A stretch of DNA of 7,899 nucleotides from an uncultured Actinomycetes bacterium (GTDB lineage: Bacteria; Actinomycetota; Acidimicrobiia; Acidimicrobiales; Microtrichaceae). Shown here piece after piece: positions 1-6,169 of this stretch. The stretch lies in the NCBI GenBank assembly GCA_903953195.1, contig CAJBIS010000320.1, forward strand, positions 1 through 7,899. The letters are read 5' to 3'. How positions within the stretch are numbered: position 1 is the stretch's first letter; each line of letters begins with the position of its first letter. Under the pieces are notes generated by a model. The model was not told the DNA's origin. It worked only from the letters and a program-made list of their open reading frames with translations, and searched no databases. Both the position numbers and the translations under genes were made by a program.

Positions 1-1
1 C

Positions 2-1774
2 CACCATGTCCGGCCGACCGAGCTGCTCGGTCTCACGGCAACTCCGGAGCGGGCCGATGGCTTGCCGGTCCTCCAGTGGTTTGACGGCCGCATCGCAGCC
101 GAACTCAGGCTGTGGGACGCGATCGATCAGCAGTACCTGACGCCGTTCGCATACTTCGGCATTCACGACGGTGTCGACCTGAGCGATGTGCCGTGGAAGC
201 GAGGTCGTGGCTACGACGTCGACGCGCTCACCAACGTGTACACGGCGTCCGACCGATGGGCCGAACAGGTGGTCGTCGAATTCGCCAACCACGTCGATGA
301 CGTCCATCGCGTGCGGGCGCTCGGCTTCTGCGTGAGCGTCGCTCACGCCCGGTTCATGGCCGACGTGTTCACGCGAGCCGGCATTCCCGCCGTTGCGGTG
401 TGGGGTGAGACCGCTGCGCAGGAGCGGAACGCTGCATTGCGCGATCTCGCGGACGGAAGCGTGAACGTCGTGTTCTCGGTCGACCTGTTCAACGAAGGTG
501 TCGACGTGCCGAGCGTGGACGTGTTGCTGATGCTGCGGCCGACCGACAGCCCGACGCTGTTCCTCCAGCAGCTGGGCCGCGGCCTCCGAAAGGACCCGTC
601 GAAACGTGTCTGCACGGTGCTCGATTTCGTCGGCCAGCACCGAGTTGAGTTTCGGTTCGACCGCCGGCTCGGAGCACTCCTCGGTGGCGATCGCCAGGCG
701 GTCGCGCGACAAGTGGAGCAGGGCTTCCCCTACCTGCCGGCCGGCTGCCACATGGAGCTCGACCCGATGGCGCGCGACGTCGTGCTGCGCGGCATCAGAG
801 CGGCGATTCCGGAGCGTTGGACGCAGAAGGTCGACGAGCTTCGATCGATGGTGGACAGCGGAGTCGAGCCCACCCTCGCCGGGTTCCTCGAGTACACGGG
901 ACTCGACGTTGCGGACATCTACAAGGGCAATCGGTCGTGGACCGACCTCTGCGAGGCGGCGGGGCTGCCCGTGGCGCCGGTGGGTCCAGCGGAGGTGGCG
1001 ATGCGGCGCGTGAGCGGCCGACTGTTGCACGTCGACGATGAGGTTCGACTCGCCGGCTACCGCGACCTGATGCTGCTTGAGGGCGCCCCGACGGTGAATG
1101 ACCTCGACGAGCGCGATCGGCGCGGGGTGCGGATGCTCGTGGCTCAGTTGGTCGACAAGGTTCCCCGCGAGGTGCTCGCTGCGGATGCGACGCTTCAGGA
1201 TGGTCTCGATCTCATCTGGGAGCACCCGCAGGTGCGTGCCGAGATTGCCGAGCTGATGGGAGTGCTTTCGTCGCAAGATGACCACGTGCACCCTCGGCTG
1301 CCCGCTCGGGCCGATGTACCGCTGCTCGTCCATGCTCGGTACACACGGCTGGAAATCTTGTCGGCGTTTGATCACGGTGACGGGAGTCGAGTCGCGAGCT
1401 GGCAGAGCGGTGTGATGTGGCTACCGGACGAGCAGGTCGACCTCTTCGCCGTCACGCTCGACAAGACGGGCGACGGGTTTTCGCCGACGACCCGCTACCG
1501 GGACTACGCGATCAGTCCGGGCTTGCTGCACTGGGAGAGCCAGGCCGGAACTCGGGCCGACAGCCCGACTGGCCTCCGGTATCAGGAGCATGCTGAGCGA
1601 CGGAGCGACGTCGTTGTCTTCGCGCGCTTGCATCCGCAGGACCGCGCCTTCTGGTGCCTCGGCCCGGTGATCTACGAGCGACACGAAGGCGAACGCCCAA
1701 TGGCGATCACCTGGCGGCTGCAGTTTCCACTACCCGGTGACCTGTTCGCGCAGTTCGCAGCCGCTGTTGCGTGA
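2..1774 (+). CDS. SF2 DEAD/DEAH-type helicase with C-terminal DUF3427 domain (5' truncated by window edge)
   Basis: This is the C-terminal part of a superfamily 2 helicase; the reading frame is open to the left edge, so the true start lies outside. Numbering from the first full codon (base 2), residues 8-17 read LLGLTATPER, the usual motif III of ResIII/UvrB-like helicases. The second RecA-like domain follows, with FCVSVAHA at about 109-116, motif V FNEGVDVP at about 163-170 and the arginine-finger motif VI QQLGRGLR at about 189-196. A mostly helical linker follows. From about residue 447 to the end the sequence matches my knowledge of DUF3427, including fSPTTrYrDYAIS, LLHWESQ and a late ERHEGERPMAI stretch. 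Relatives are roughly 900-1100 residues, often with an N-terminal phospholipase-D-like nuclease, so the Walker A/B half and any nuclease domain should lie upstream. The expected activity is ATP-dependent DNA translocation. A restriction or defence role is inference only. It has more A/T-ending codons than the oxygenase genes. It converges with the next gene. Confidence 0.9.
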   Translation, partial: HHVRPTELLGLTATPERADGLPVLQWFDGRIAAELRLWDAIDQQYLTPFAYFGIHDGVDLSDVPWKRGRGYDVDALTNVYTASDRWAEQVVVEFANHVDDVHRVRALGFCVSVAHARFMADVFTRAGIPAVAVWGETAAQERNAALRDLADGSVNVVFSVDLFNEGVDVPSVDVLLMLRPTDSPTLFLQQLGRGLRKDPSKRVCTVLDFVGQHRVEFRFDRRLGALLGGDRQAVARQVEQGFPYLPAGCHMELDPMARDVVLRGIRAAIPERWTQKVDELRSMVDSGVEPTLAGFLEYTGLDVADIYKGNRSWTDLCEAAGLPVAPVGPAEVAMRRVSGRLLHVDDEVRLAGYRDLMLLEGAPTVNDLDERDRRGVRMLVAQLVDKVPREVLAADATLQDGLDLIWEHPQVRAEIAELMGVLSSQDDHVHPRLPARADVPLLVHARYTRLEILSAFDHGDGSRVASWQSGVMWLPDEQVDLFAVTLDKTGDGFSPTTRYRDYAISPGLLHWESQAGTRADSPTGLRYQEHAERRSDVVVFARLHPQDRAFWCLGPVIYERHEGERPMAITWRLQFPLPGDLFAQFAAAVA

Positions 1775-1821
1775 TGTGTCAGCTCGCCCTTCCCTGGCGA
1801 CCTGCGGCTGAACCGCCTTGC
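1775..1821. other. Short convergent intergenic gap with a weak hairpin
   Basis: These 47 bases separate the stop codons of the helicase (plus) and the haem-binding protein (minus). The only structure I see is a small stem, GCGG at 1804-1807 pairing with CCGC at 1813-1816 around a 5-base loop. It has no T-tract, so I do not call it a terminator. The gap may mark a junction between two gene neighbourhoods of different composition. Confidence 0.4.
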
Positions 1822-2601
1822 TCAGCGGCCCTCGGACAGGCCCGGCGTGGCTCGCAGTCCGGCGATCAGTTCGTCGATCTGCTCCGGGGTGAACTTCGCC
1901 TCGGAGTGGAGCCCGAATCGGGTGTAGTAGCCGGGCGGCATCTCGCCTTCTTCGATGACCTCGACGGATTCGTCGGCGTTGCCGGGGTTGGTGGCGAACT
2001 CCGAGAAGTTGACCGACTCGCGACCCTCGTCGACGTGGTGCTGTACCGCCCACGAGAACGGTGCGACGTTCGAGTACCACGGGTACGTCACCTGGTTGGA
2101 GTGACAGGCGTAGCAGCCGTCGACGACGAGCTGTCGGGTGGTGTCGTTCGCCCACGTCGGCTCGCCGGTGACCGGCGGGTTGGAGTGCGTCCGGCCGTAC
2201 GGGACGATCTGGATGAGGAACATCGACGCGGCCGTGGCGAGCGCCACCGATGCGAACGCGACGCGGCCGGCGGCCCGTCGACTCCGCTGGACCGTCGGGT
2301 GGCGGCGTGTCCACCACTGGAACGTCACGACGCTCAGCACGGTGACGATTCCCAGGATGAACAGGGTGAAGACGGGTTCGAGTCCGATGTAGAGGCCGAA
2401 CAGCACCACGGCGAGCGATGCCAGCGCCAGGCCGGCGCTGAGGAACGGGTGGCCGCGGGCGGCGTCCCAGGTGCTGCGGGCCAGTTGCAGGCCGCGGTCG
2501 ACCAGCGACGGCGACGACTCGGACGACTTCGACGACTTCGGCGATTTCGATGAACCAGAGGAACTCACCCGGGCAGTCTGCCCGGGTCCGGCTCCCGACA
2601 C
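1822..2601 (-). CDS. Membrane-anchored haem-binding domain protein (CxxCH, c-type cytochrome-like)
   Basis: This is a 259-residue membrane protein if the GTG at 2601 is the start; a GTG at 2568 (codon 12) is also possible, and neither has a convincing ribosome binding site. Residues 12-32 are a Ser/Lys-rich low-complexity tail. Hydrophobic helices follow at about 54-73, 77-97 and 114-134. The loop after helix 2 is strongly basic (RR, R, RR, R over residues 99-113), so the positive-inside rule puts the N terminus in the cytoplasm and the C terminus outside. The outer domain carries C163-Y-A-C166-H167 followed by YPWYSNVAPFSW and HHVDEGRE-xx-NFSEF, which is the pattern of the haem-binding domain family PF14376. 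The cysteines would attach haem covalently after export, giving an electron carrier or haem sensor. It is last in the minus-strand oxygenase block, 78 bases after the desaturase stop. The three-helix anchor is larger than the single helix I expect in short relatives. The partner is unknown. Confidence 0.85.
   Translation of the reverse strand: MSGAGPGQTARVSSSGSSKSPKSSKSSESSPSLVDRGLQLARSTWDAARGHPFLSAGLALASLAVVLFGLYIGLEPVFTLFILGIVTVLSVVTFQWWTRRHPTVQRSRRAAGRVAFASVALATAASMFLIQIVPYGRTHSNPPVTGEPTWANDTTRQLVVDGCYACHSNQVTYPWYSNVAPFSWAVQHHVDEGRESVNFSEFATNPGNADESVEVIEEGEMPPGYYTRFGLHSEAKFTPEQIDELIAGLRATPGLSEGR
2567..2587. promoter_or_regulatory. Perfect 10+1+10 palindrome at the start of the haem-protein gene
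   Basis: The arm ACCCGGGCAG (2567-2576) and its exact complement CTGCCCGGGT (2578-2587) flank a single T at 2577. It lies just inside the gene if translation starts at the GTG at 2601. It covers the first base of the alternative GTG at 2568-2566 and lies immediately upstream of the rest of it. A one-base centre is too tight for a normal RNA hairpin without opening inner pairs, so a dimeric DNA-binding site is one reading. A structure that masks the second GTG is another. No T-tract follows, which argues against an intrinsic terminator. Confidence 0.45.
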
Positions 2602-2679
2602 GCGGTCCAGGTCGCAGATCGTGCCGGTCTGGTCCGAAGGGGCAAGGCCCGCGTGCTGCGGTGACGCGACGTGCCCGAC
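2602..2679. other. Spacer between desaturase and haem-protein genes
   Basis: These 78 bases lie between the desaturase stop (TGA at 2682-2680) and the GTG start of the haem gene. The haem-protein frame is open right back to that TGA but offers no start codon before 2601. I see no convincing promoter or Shine-Dalgarno sequence, so read-through transcription from the desaturase gene is the default expectation. Confidence 0.35.
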
Positions 2680-3624
2680 TCAGGCGGTGCGTTCGGCGTC
2701 GTCGAACCAGGTCTCGGCGTTGCGCTCCCGGATCGCCGCCCACTCGAACGGGGCGCGCTCGAGTTCGACGAACCTCTGCGGGAAGTCGGGCATGCGACCG
2801 ATGCCCACCTGTTCGGGTCCGTCGCGGTCCTCGGGTCGGAACAACGTGCCGAACACCCGGTCCCACACCGACGTGATGGCGCCGTAGTTGGTGTCGCCCT
2901 CGGCGTACACGGTGGAGTGGTGCCAGCGGTGCAGGTCGGGTGTGGAGAACACGTGGTCGAGCGCGCCGCTGCGCATCCGGATGTTGGAGTGCTGCAACTG
3001 TCCGTACAGGGCGCGCACGGCGTCGTGGCCGATGTGCTGGTCGCGGCTCAGGCCGAGCACCGCGACGATCAGCGTCTCGAGCGTGATGTCGACGAACGAC
3101 TCGACGGTGTGGAAGCGCGTCGCGTTGAACCAGTAGAGGCGTTCGGGGCTGTGGTGCACCGAGTGGAACCGCCACGCCGGACCCCACCGGTGGCTCAGAT
3201 GGTGCACTCGCGAGTGCACCAGGTCGAAGGTGAGCACGGCGATGGCGACGCCGACGGGGGTGGGGAGTCGGTGGACACCCAGCGTGCGGCGCATGCGTGT
3301 GCGTACCGGCGCGACGAGCGCCTGCGCGGCGGCCTGGGTGACCAGGATCGATGCCAGGAAGACGCCGTCGGTGCGGGCCTCGGCGGCGTCGACCTGCCAG
3401 TCCTCGCGCGCCGGGCGGCGTGACTCGACGGCCCAGATCAGGCCGTAGAAGGCGACGGCCGCGGCGGGTGCGGCGACTCGGGCCTCGGCGAAGCGACCCC
3501 GCCGGAGTCGCCGGTCCACGGCGACCGCTGCGGCGGCACCGGCGACGACGAGTCCGTGCAGACCCCAGCTGACGGCGTCGTCACGGGTGAACCGCCCCCG
3601 TCGCCGCCGGATGGACGCCGGCAT
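2680..3624 (-). CDS. Sterol desaturase / fatty acid hydroxylase family protein (membrane diiron)
   Basis: The 314-residue product belongs to the membrane-bound diiron hydroxylase superfamily (fatty acid hydroxylase, PF04116), which uses O2 to hydroxylate or desaturate lipids and sterols. The histidine clusters are visible: DLVHSRVHHLSH (H137, H141, H142, H145), WRFHSVHHS (H154, H157, H158), H172 in RFHTVE, H211 in LQHSNIR, and DLHRWHHS (H231, H234, H235). Hydrophobic segments lie around 17-36, 50-66, 86-106 and 122-136, with a further one at 180-191 between the histidine boxes. The N terminus is very arginine-rich (RRRRGR at 6-11). The ATG start is fixed by its overlap with the preceding gene's stop as TGATG, implying translational coupling; only a weak GAGG lies upstream. 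The family and iron-binding centre are clear. The substrate is not, and 'sterol' is only a family name here. The frame stays open far upstream through the previous gene, but that part lacks family features. Confidence 0.93.
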   Translation of the reverse strand: MPASIRRRRGRFTRDDAVSWGLHGLVVAGAAAAVAVDRRLRRGRFAEARVAAPAAAVAFYGLIWAVESRRPAREDWQVDAAEARTDGVFLASILVTQAAAQALVAPVRTRMRRTLGVHRLPTPVGVAIAVLTFDLVHSRVHHLSHRWGPAWRFHSVHHSPERLYWFNATRFHTVESFVDITLETLIVAVLGLSRDQHIGHDAVRALYGQLQHSNIRMRSGALDHVFSTPDLHRWHHSTVYAEGDTNYGAITSVWDRVFGTLFRPEDRDGPEQVGIGRMPDFPQRFVELERAPFEWAAIRERNAETWFDDAERTA

Positions 3625-4628
3625 CAACGAGCGGCCTCGGCACGCTGCAGGTTGCGCTGACGCAGGTTCGGCCCCGAGATCACGATCCGGTTCAGGTCGC
3701 CCGGCGCCGGGTGCGGGGTGCCTTCGGGCCACAGTTCCGACAGCGCGCCGAGCGCGATCGTCGGTTCCATGCCGCGCAGCACGGCGCACACCCACGCGAA
3801 TGCCAGGCGGTCCGAGTGCGACCACGGGAAGTCGAACTTGCGTCGCACCACATCGGGCATCGACCCGTAGACGACCACCCGCAGCAGTTCGCTGCCGAAG
3901 TGCGCGGCCAGGCCGTTCAGCACCGACAGCGGGCCGGGCAGCCGGATCGGCGCACCCTTCGCGCTCGGGTTGGCCGCCGGGCTGATGACCCACTGCACGG
4001 CGGGCGTGAGTTCGAGTTCGGTGCGGCAGATCTCGTCGAAGCGGATGCGGAAGTCGCGCAACGTCGGCGGCACCGGCCGTTCCGACACGCCGTAGCGCCG
4101 GTACCAGGTGACCGTCTCGGCGTAGAGCTGTTCGCGCTGTGACCGACTGAGCGGCCGGACGAAGAACAGTTCGCGGGCCCGCAGGAACTCCCACGTGAAC
4201 GTGGCGTGCGCCCACCAGAACACGTCGGGGTCGAGCGCGTGGTACCGCTCGCCGCGATGGTCGGTGCCCTTGATGTCCGGATGGAAGTCGCGGATCTGAC
4301 GGCCGCGTTCGGCGCCCTCGGTGTCGTCGGCGGTGAAGATGCTGCCCCAGATGTACGGGATCGACCGGTCGATGCGGTCGAACGGGTCGTCGAAGAAGTT
4401 CGAGTGGTCGGTGACGCCGGCGCCGAGGCCGGGGAGCATCAGCTGCATGATCCCGGCGGCCATGCCGGTGAGCATGCTGCGGGGGTCCGCGGCGGTCGAC
4501 CACAGGATCGACTGCGGGTCGATGGGGGCGCCCTCGGCGCAGACACGGCCGCCGGTGCCGCGGGCGCGATCCGTGCCGCCGCTGCCGTCGTTGCCGTCGG
4601 TGCCGTCGGTGTGCGACGTCTCGCTCAC
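3624..4628 (-). CDS. DUF2236 / oxygenase MpaB family protein
   Basis: This 334-residue protein resembles the DUF2236 family, which includes the fungal oxygenase MpaB and the rubber oxygenase (latex-clearing protein) catalytic domain, several of which are b-type haem oxygenases. The recognisable core is RYHALDPDVFWWAHATFT at about 128-145, including H141, preceded by a conserved-looking RDFHPDIKG (113-121). Later segments include the RFDEICR stretch and the SPAANPSAKG region. Which histidine ligates haem here cannot be settled by eye. The first 28 or so residues are a Gly/Asp/Thr/Ser-rich tail with DG repeats, encoded by a near-repetitive tract at 4584-4610, and are probably disordered. I chose the GTG at 4628 because the frame further upstream looks non-coding, would overlap the P450 gene, and a TAGCCT box sits seven bases before this GTG. 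Its stop overlaps the desaturase start by one base, so the two are coupled. A role as an oxidoreductase on a hydrophobic substrate is inferred from family and context. Confidence 0.85.
   Translation of the reverse strand: MSETSHTDGTDGNDGSGGTDRARGTGGRVCAEGAPIDPQSILWSTAADPRSMLTGMAAGIMQLMLPGLGAGVTDHSNFFDDPFDRIDRSIPYIWGSIFTADDTEGAERGRQIRDFHPDIKGTDHRGERYHALDPDVFWWAHATFTWEFLRARELFFVRPLSRSQREQLYAETVTWYRRYGVSERPVPPTLRDFRIRFDEICRTELELTPAVQWVISPAANPSAKGAPIRLPGPLSVLNGLAAHFGSELLRVVVYGSMPDVVRRKFDFPWSHSDRLAFAWVCAVLRGMEPTIALGALSELWPEGTPHPAPGDLNRIVISGPNLRQRNLQRAEAAR
4584..4610. repeat. Three tandem copies of a 9-bp unit in the DUF2236 N-terminal coding region
   Basis: The plus strand contains a 9-base unit, GCCGTCGKT-like (GCCGTCGTT, then GCCGTCGGT twice), in three near-identical copies. 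On the minus strand this encodes the TDGTDGNDG part of the DUF2236 N-terminal tail. Because the unit is three codons, copy-number change would lengthen or shorten the tail without shifting the frame. Confidence 0.6.
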
Positions 4629-4738
4629 GGCGGTGAGGCTAGGCCACCGGGCGCCGACACGACCGGCCGCACCACCCACACCCGCCGAGGGGCGCCGGGC
4701 CAGGCCGTCACGCGCCGGCCGGGCGGCTCGGGTCGCGC
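4629..4738. other. P450-DUF2236 intergenic spacer
   Basis: These 110 bases between the P450 stop and the DUF2236 GTG start contain no gene that I can support. The DUF2236 frame is open across it, but the arginine- and alanine-rich translation has no family features. The distal end carries the candidate TAGCCT box, so the DUF2236-desaturase pair may have its own promoter as well as read-through from the P450. No clear intrinsic terminator was seen. Confidence 0.4.
4636..4641 (-). promoter_or_regulatory. Candidate -10 box for a leaderless DUF2236 transcript
   Basis: On the minus strand TAGCCT (fits the actinobacterial TANNNT pattern) ends seven bases before the GTG at 4628. That spacing would put the transcription start at or next to the first base of the start codon, which is the usual arrangement of leaderless actinobacterial messages. 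It agrees with the absence of a Shine-Dalgarno sequence. No clear -35 hexamer was seen, so this stays a suggestion. Confidence 0.35.
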
Positions 4739-5992
4739 TCAGCGCACCCGATAGCTGACCGGGAGGTGCTTGACGCCACCGACGAAGTTGGCCGCCGTCC
4801 ACTGCGGGTCGCCGGCGAGCTGCAGGTCGTCGACCCGGGCCAGGAGCTTCGGGAGGAACGACCGCAGTTCGCGGCGGGCGAACTGCGACCCCAGGCAGTA
4901 GTGGGCGCCGACGCCGAACGAGATGAGCTCACCGGCGTCGGGCCGGGTGATGTCGAAGCGCATCGGATCGACGAACACGTCCTCGTCGCGGTTCGCCGAC
5001 CAGTACGACAACAGCACCCGCTCGCCCTCGGCGATGTCGACACCGTGCAGTTCGGTGTCCTGCTGGGCGTACCGCATGAAGTGCCGCACCGGCGACGCCC
5101 ACCGGATCATCTCCTCGGCAGCGTTGGTGACCAGCTCGGGATCAGCGGCGAGCGCGGCCAGTTGGTCCGGGTTGCGCAGCAGCGCCTCGAGCCCGCCGGA
5201 CAGCGCGTACGAGGTGGTGTCGTGGCCGGCGGTCGCCACGATGATGAAGTACCAGAGTTCGGCGTGCTCGTTCAGCGGTTCGCCCTGCACCCGTCCGTTG
5301 GCGATCACCGTCGCCAGGTCGTCGGTCGGGTTCGCCCGACGGTCCGCTGCGAGCGCACCGAAGTAGTCGCCGAACTCGTTGATCGCACCGGTGCCGAGTT
5401 CCATCGGGTCGGTGAGGTCGCCCAGGTACTCGGGGTCGGCGGCGCCGAAGATGCCCTGGGTGAGGCGCAACATGATCGGCTCGTCCGGTTCGGGGATCCC
5501 GAAGATGCTCATGATCACCCGCAGCGTGTACGGCACAGCGACGTCCTGTGCGAAGTCGCACTCGCCGCCGAGGTCGACCATCTTCTGTGTGAACTCGTCG
5601 GCGATGGCGTCGATGGCCTGCTGGCGGTGACGCACCGCGGCCGGCTTGAACCAGTCGTTGGCCACGGCACGGTGGTCGCGGTGCTCGTCGCCGTCCATGT
5701 GGATCAGCGTCTTCGGGTCGATGCCGAGCGACAGGATGAACTGCCACGTGAACTCGTCCATCAGCATCGAACGCTGCGTGTTGTGCCACAGGTCGTGGCG
5801 ACGCGACACCTCGAACACGTCGGCGTGCCGGGTGACGGCGTAGAACGGTTCGAACCCCTCGGCCTCGACGCGCAGCACCGGTGACTCGGCGCGCAATGCG
5901 GCGGCGGTGGCGTGCCACGCCGCCGGGTCCGTGTAGGCGTCGGGGTCGATGAAGATCGTCCCGCGTGGGTCGGTGGCGACCTGGATGTCCAT
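4739..5992 (-). CDS. Cytochrome P450
   Basis: This 417-residue soluble bacterial P450 is complete and of normal length. It has the I-helix oxygen-activation motif AGHDTT (255-260), the K-helix ExxR as E294-M-I-R297, a meander ANRDE (333-337), and the haem-thiolate loop FGVGAHYCLG (359-368) with C366 as the axial ligand. The C-terminal NFVGGVKHLPV (402-412) and the RWASPVRHFMR segment resemble bacterial class I P450s acting on terpenoids, steroids or fatty acyl compounds. I cannot assign a CYP family or substrate. The ATG at 5992 is supported by AAGGGAG six bases upstream. P450s of this type need a ferredoxin and a reductase, and neither gene is in the window, so redox partners must be encoded elsewhere. 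It is the first gene of the minus-strand block followed by DUF2236, desaturase and haem-protein genes, and is divergent from the VOC gene. Confidence 0.97.
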   Translation of the reverse strand: MDIQVATDPRGTIFIDPDAYTDPAAWHATAAALRAESPVLRVEAEGFEPFYAVTRHADVFEVSRRHDLWHNTQRSMLMDEFTWQFILSLGIDPKTLIHMDGDEHRDHRAVANDWFKPAAVRHRQQAIDAIADEFTQKMVDLGGECDFAQDVAVPYTLRVIMSIFGIPEPDEPIMLRLTQGIFGAADPEYLGDLTDPMELGTGAINEFGDYFGALAADRRANPTDDLATVIANGRVQGEPLNEHAELWYFIIVATAGHDTTSYALSGGLEALLRNPDQLAALAADPELVTNAAEEMIRWASPVRHFMRYAQQDTELHGVDIAEGERVLLSYWSANRDEDVFVDPMRFDITRPDAGELISFGVGAHYCLGSQFARRELRSFLPKLLARVDDLQLAGDPQWTAANFVGGVKHLPVSYRVR

Positions 5993-6169
5993 GAGGCTCC
6001 CTTCGACGAGCCGCCGTGGAGGGCGACTGCCCGGGACAATGCTGGCAGCGACCGGGCGGTTCGCGTGACATGAGTGACGAATCACCGATGGCGAGCGGGG
6101 ACACGGAGCGTGGTACGTTCGCCGCGCTGGGTCGTGACTGCGATGCCAGGGCGGAGAGGGCACGCAGCG
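5993..6169. promoter_or_regulatory. Divergent control region between P450 and VOC genes
   Basis: These 177 bases hold the 5' regions of two divergent genes. On the minus side, the P450 ribosome site AAGGGAG lies at 5999-6005 and a CATTGT box at 6041-6036 is a possible -10. On the plus side there is an extended -10 at 6111-6119 and a ribosome site at 6153-6160. Between them is a GTGA-N4-TCAC inverted repeat (6074-6085) next to a direct GTGAC copy starting at 6066, a plausible regulator site for either gene. An ORF reading into the VOC gene from 6074 exists, but it would run across these signals. Confidence 0.5.
6111..6119 (+). promoter_or_regulatory. Extended -10 promoter element for the VOC gene
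   Basis: TGGTACGTT matches the extended -10 pattern TGN-TANNNT. It lies 50 bases upstream of the GTG at 6170, leaving a leader of roughly 40-45 bases that contains the ribosome site. No good -35 is visible about 17 bases further upstream (GCGAGC at 6091-6096), which fits an extended -10 promoter. Confidence 0.45.

Noticed and set aside
2490..2565. Low-complexity GAC/TTC-rich tract near the haem-protein start as a possible regulatory repeat
   Set aside because: It is explained by the Ser/Lys-rich N-terminal coding sequence, where TCG/TCC and AAG codons recur.
1730..3187. Minus-strand open frame of about 485 codons overlapping the haem and desaturase genes
   Set aside because: The translation is Arg/Pro/His-rich low complexity, while another frame carries the haem CxxCH and diiron histidine motifs. 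Shadow frame.
3625..4503. Upstream in-frame extension of the desaturase to about 607 codons
   Set aside because: The added part is Arg/Pro-rich and lies entirely inside the DUF2236 gene in another frame. The ATG at 3624 with TGATG coupling is the natural start.
4206..4754. Plus-strand open frame antisense to the DUF2236 gene
   Set aside because: The translation is Val/Gly/Ala-rich without motifs, typical of antisense frames in high-GC genes.
4766..5884. Plus-strand open frame of about 372 codons antisense to the P450
   Set aside because: It is Val/Arg/Glu-rich with no family resemblance, and the opposite strand encodes a complete P450 with all motifs.
6074..6169. 32-codon N-terminal extension of the VOC protein
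   Set aside because: It would start within the inverted repeat and upstream of the extended -10, and the VOC fold starts exactly after the GTG at 6170, which has its own ribosome site.
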